In this document: one piece after another, positions 7,764 through 8,691 of the stretch
Layout: every line of letters begins with the position of its first letter
How positions within the stretch are numbered: the first letter of the stretch is position 1
NCBI GenBank assembly: GCA_037141915.1
Contig: JBAXBP010000148.1
Coordinates: 1 to 8,691 of the forward strand
From: CAIRDP01 sp037141915
Lineage (GTDB): Bacteria > Bacteroidota > Bacteroidia > Bacteroidales > FEN-979
Length of the DNA: 8,691 bases
Direction: 5' to 3'
Notes under the pieces: model-generated
Databases searched by the model: none
What the model was told of the DNA's origin: nothing
Seen by the model: only the letters and a program-made list of their open reading frames with translations
Program-made: the position numbers and the translations under genes

Positions 7764-8691
7764 ATGGCAAAAAAAGTTTATGTACAATTGGATCTGCTGA
7801 AGACCGCGCTTCTGAACCTTGTGATTCAGAATCTGGCCACAGCACCCGCTTCGCCAACCGCCGGTCAGAAGTATTTCAATACCACAGACAATTGTGAGTA
7901 TTATTACAATGGATCGGTTTGGGTTAAGCTTGAAGCGCAGGCAACCATTCCTACCATCCCGACCGATGTGAATATTGGCACCGGCGGCGTTGGACTTTTC
8001 AAACAACGTAACGGCAATAACAACGAATTCAAGAGTGTTAAAGCCGCTTCGACCAAAGTAACGGTTACAGATAACACGGCCAATAATACCGTGGATCTTG
8101 ACATTGTCCCTGCCAATATCGATCATCAGACCTTGTCCGGTGCCGGTTCGAACAACCATGCCGCAATTGATTCCCATCTGGGCAATTCTTCAAACCCCCA
8201 CAGCACGACCAAAACACAGGTCGGCCTTGGCAGTGTGGATAATGTTCAGCAGCTTCCAATGTCGTATCTTGATACTGATACGTCATTAACGGCCAATTCC
8301 GATGTGAAGGTTGCTTCGCAGAAAGCCGTTAAGACCTATGTGGATGCTCAGAACGGATCGCAGAATACCACGATCAGCGCGAATGCAACCACGATGAACA
8401 ACCATATTTCCAATACTTCGAATCCTCATGCCACCACCAAGGCACAGGTTTCCCTGGGGAATGTGGACAATGTTCAGCAGCTTCCCATGTCATACCTTGA
8501 TACCGATGGCGCTTTTACAGCCAATTCGGATGCCAAAGTTGCTTCGCAGAAAGCCACCAAGACATATATGGATGGCCAGGTTTCAACCCTGAACACCACC
8601 ATTTCGGGCATCAATACCACCGTGGGAGCCAATCAGACCACGATGAACAACCATATTTCCAATACTTCGAATCCTCATGCCACCACCAAGG
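7764..8691 (+). CDS. Repeat-containing phage tail fibre protein (3' truncated)
   Basis: The frame opens at ATG 7764 and runs without a stop to the window edge, so 309 codons are visible and the receptor-binding C-terminus is missing. Residues 28-56 ('PASPTAGQKYFNTTDNCEYY' and on to 'WVKL') are the 'GQxYFNTTDxxxYxYNGxxW' module of many tail fibres. Residues 72-118 look like an 'F+S+/VTVTDN..NNTVDLDI' beta module. Residues 120-139 contain 'DHQTLSGAGSNNHAAIDSHL', also common in fibres. From residue 144 the 'NPHxTTKxQVxLGxVDN' repeats begin, with 'ASQKAVKTYVDA' in each copy; this is the phage fibre-repeat signature. The chain is Asn/Thr/Ser-rich, which suits an extended trimeric fibre shaft. It follows the small tip protein by 12 nt and should mediate adsorption to the host surface. 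Confidence 0.9.
   Translation, partial: MAKKVYVQLDLLKTALLNLVIQNLATAPASPTAGQKYFNTTDNCEYYYNGSVWVKLEAQATIPTIPTDVNIGTGGVGLFKQRNGNNNEFKSVKAASTKVTVTDNTANNTVDLDIVPANIDHQTLSGAGSNNHAAIDSHLGNSSNPHSTTKTQVGLGSVDNVQQLPMSYLDTDTSLTANSDVKVASQKAVKTYVDAQNGSQNTTISANATTMNNHISNTSNPHATTKAQVSLGNVDNVQQLPMSYLDTDGAFTANSDAKVASQKATKTYMDGQVSTLNTTISGINTTVGANQTTMNNHISNTSNPHATTK
8388..8442 (+). repeat. 55-bp perfect direct repeat, left copy
   Basis: Bases 8388-8442 are identical, base for base, to 8637-8691. They encode 'TTMNNHISNTSNPHATTK' plus the next codon start. The equivalent junction before unit 1 (around 8175-8214) is diverged, so copies 2 and 3 look like the more recent duplication or a gene-converted pair. Confidence 0.9.
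8637..8691 (+). repeat. 55-bp perfect direct repeat, right copy
   Basis: This is the second copy of the repeat at 8388-8442. The match begins at 8637 (the base before it differs, A at 8387 versus G at 8636) and runs up to the window end, so the true length of the identical block may be longer than 55 bp. Confidence 0.9.

Larger units (their letters stand above)
8193..8691 (+). repeat. In-frame tandem fibre repeats (76, 83 and a partial third unit)
   Basis: Copies start at the NPH codons at 8193, 8421 and 8670, so the spacing is 228 nt and then 249 nt; the third copy is cut by the window end. Units 1 and 2 align over their first 53 residues with 42 identical. They share 'VDNVQQLPMSYLDTD', 'TANSD', 'KVASQKA' and 'KTY'. 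Unit 2 carries seven extra residues in its variable linker ('STLNTTISGINTTVGANQ' region). Spacing in whole codons keeps the fibre frame. Such repeats typically lengthen a fibre shaft. Confidence 0.9.

Noticed and set aside
7755..8177. A 140-codon open frame on the minus strand
   Set aside because: It overlaps the start of the tail-fibre gene, whose modules are recognisable in the + frame; the reverse product is low-complexity and has no family features.
8193..8691. Direct repeats that might suggest a CRISPR array
   Set aside because: The units are 228-249 bp, in frame and translate to a known phage-fibre repeat; spacing and length are wrong for CRISPR.
7764..8691. Possible diversity-generating retroelement target in the fibre
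   Set aside because: Fibres of Bacteroidota phages can be such targets, but the variable region would be near the C-terminus outside the window, and no template repeat or reverse transcriptase is present here.

Overview
The window is one uninterrupted stretch of phage tail-morphogenesis genes, all on the + strand and nearly gapless (2, 9, 44, 4 and 12 nt between successive genes). No replication, integration, lysis or host gene is visible. Protein style points to a phage or prophage of Bacteroidota. The signs are a tape measure protein with the C-terminal architecture common in prophages of that phylum, an 'FPFKIP...RNK..LG' tail protein, an 'NPFT.NFDLV' leader protein, and start codons without Shine-Dalgarno sequences. 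The taxonomic call is an inference from remembered family features, not a search result.

Layout. Bases 1-414 hold the 3' part of a small gene beginning outside the window, most likely a tail-completion/connector-type protein. Bases 417-3779 encode a 1120-residue tape measure protein that should set tail length. Bases 3789-5411 (540 aa) and 5456-7342 (628 aa) encode two large virion proteins of Bacteroidota-phage type that sit where other siphophages carry distal-tail (Dit) and tail-hub (Tal) genes. I do not recognise either as a canonical Dit or Tal. The 44-nt gap between them is the only sizeable gap, and it is overlapped by a perfect 8-bp hairpin followed by a T-tract (weak terminator or attenuator candidate). 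Bases 7347-7751 (134 aa) encode a small mosaic tail-tip/fibre-associated protein. From 7764 a tail-fibre gene stays open to the window end. It contains 'NPHxTTKxQVxLGxVDN' repeats of 76 and 83 residues and a third copy cut by the window edge. At DNA level a 55-bp stretch is repeated perfectly 249 bp apart.

How they work together (inference from gene order). The first product would finish the head-proximal tail end or neck, and the tape measure templates the tail tube. The 540- and 628-residue proteins would build the tip or baseplate, and the 134-residue protein and repeat fibre would make the host-recognition apparatus. No contractile-sheath or classical baseplate-wedge gene is visible, so a long non-contractile tail is the simplest reading, but the neighbouring regions are needed to exclude a myovirus or a tailocin.

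The least-described part is the pair of large tail-tip proteins plus the modular small protein and fibre. No CRISPR array, tRNA, rRNA, insertion sequence or attachment site was seen.
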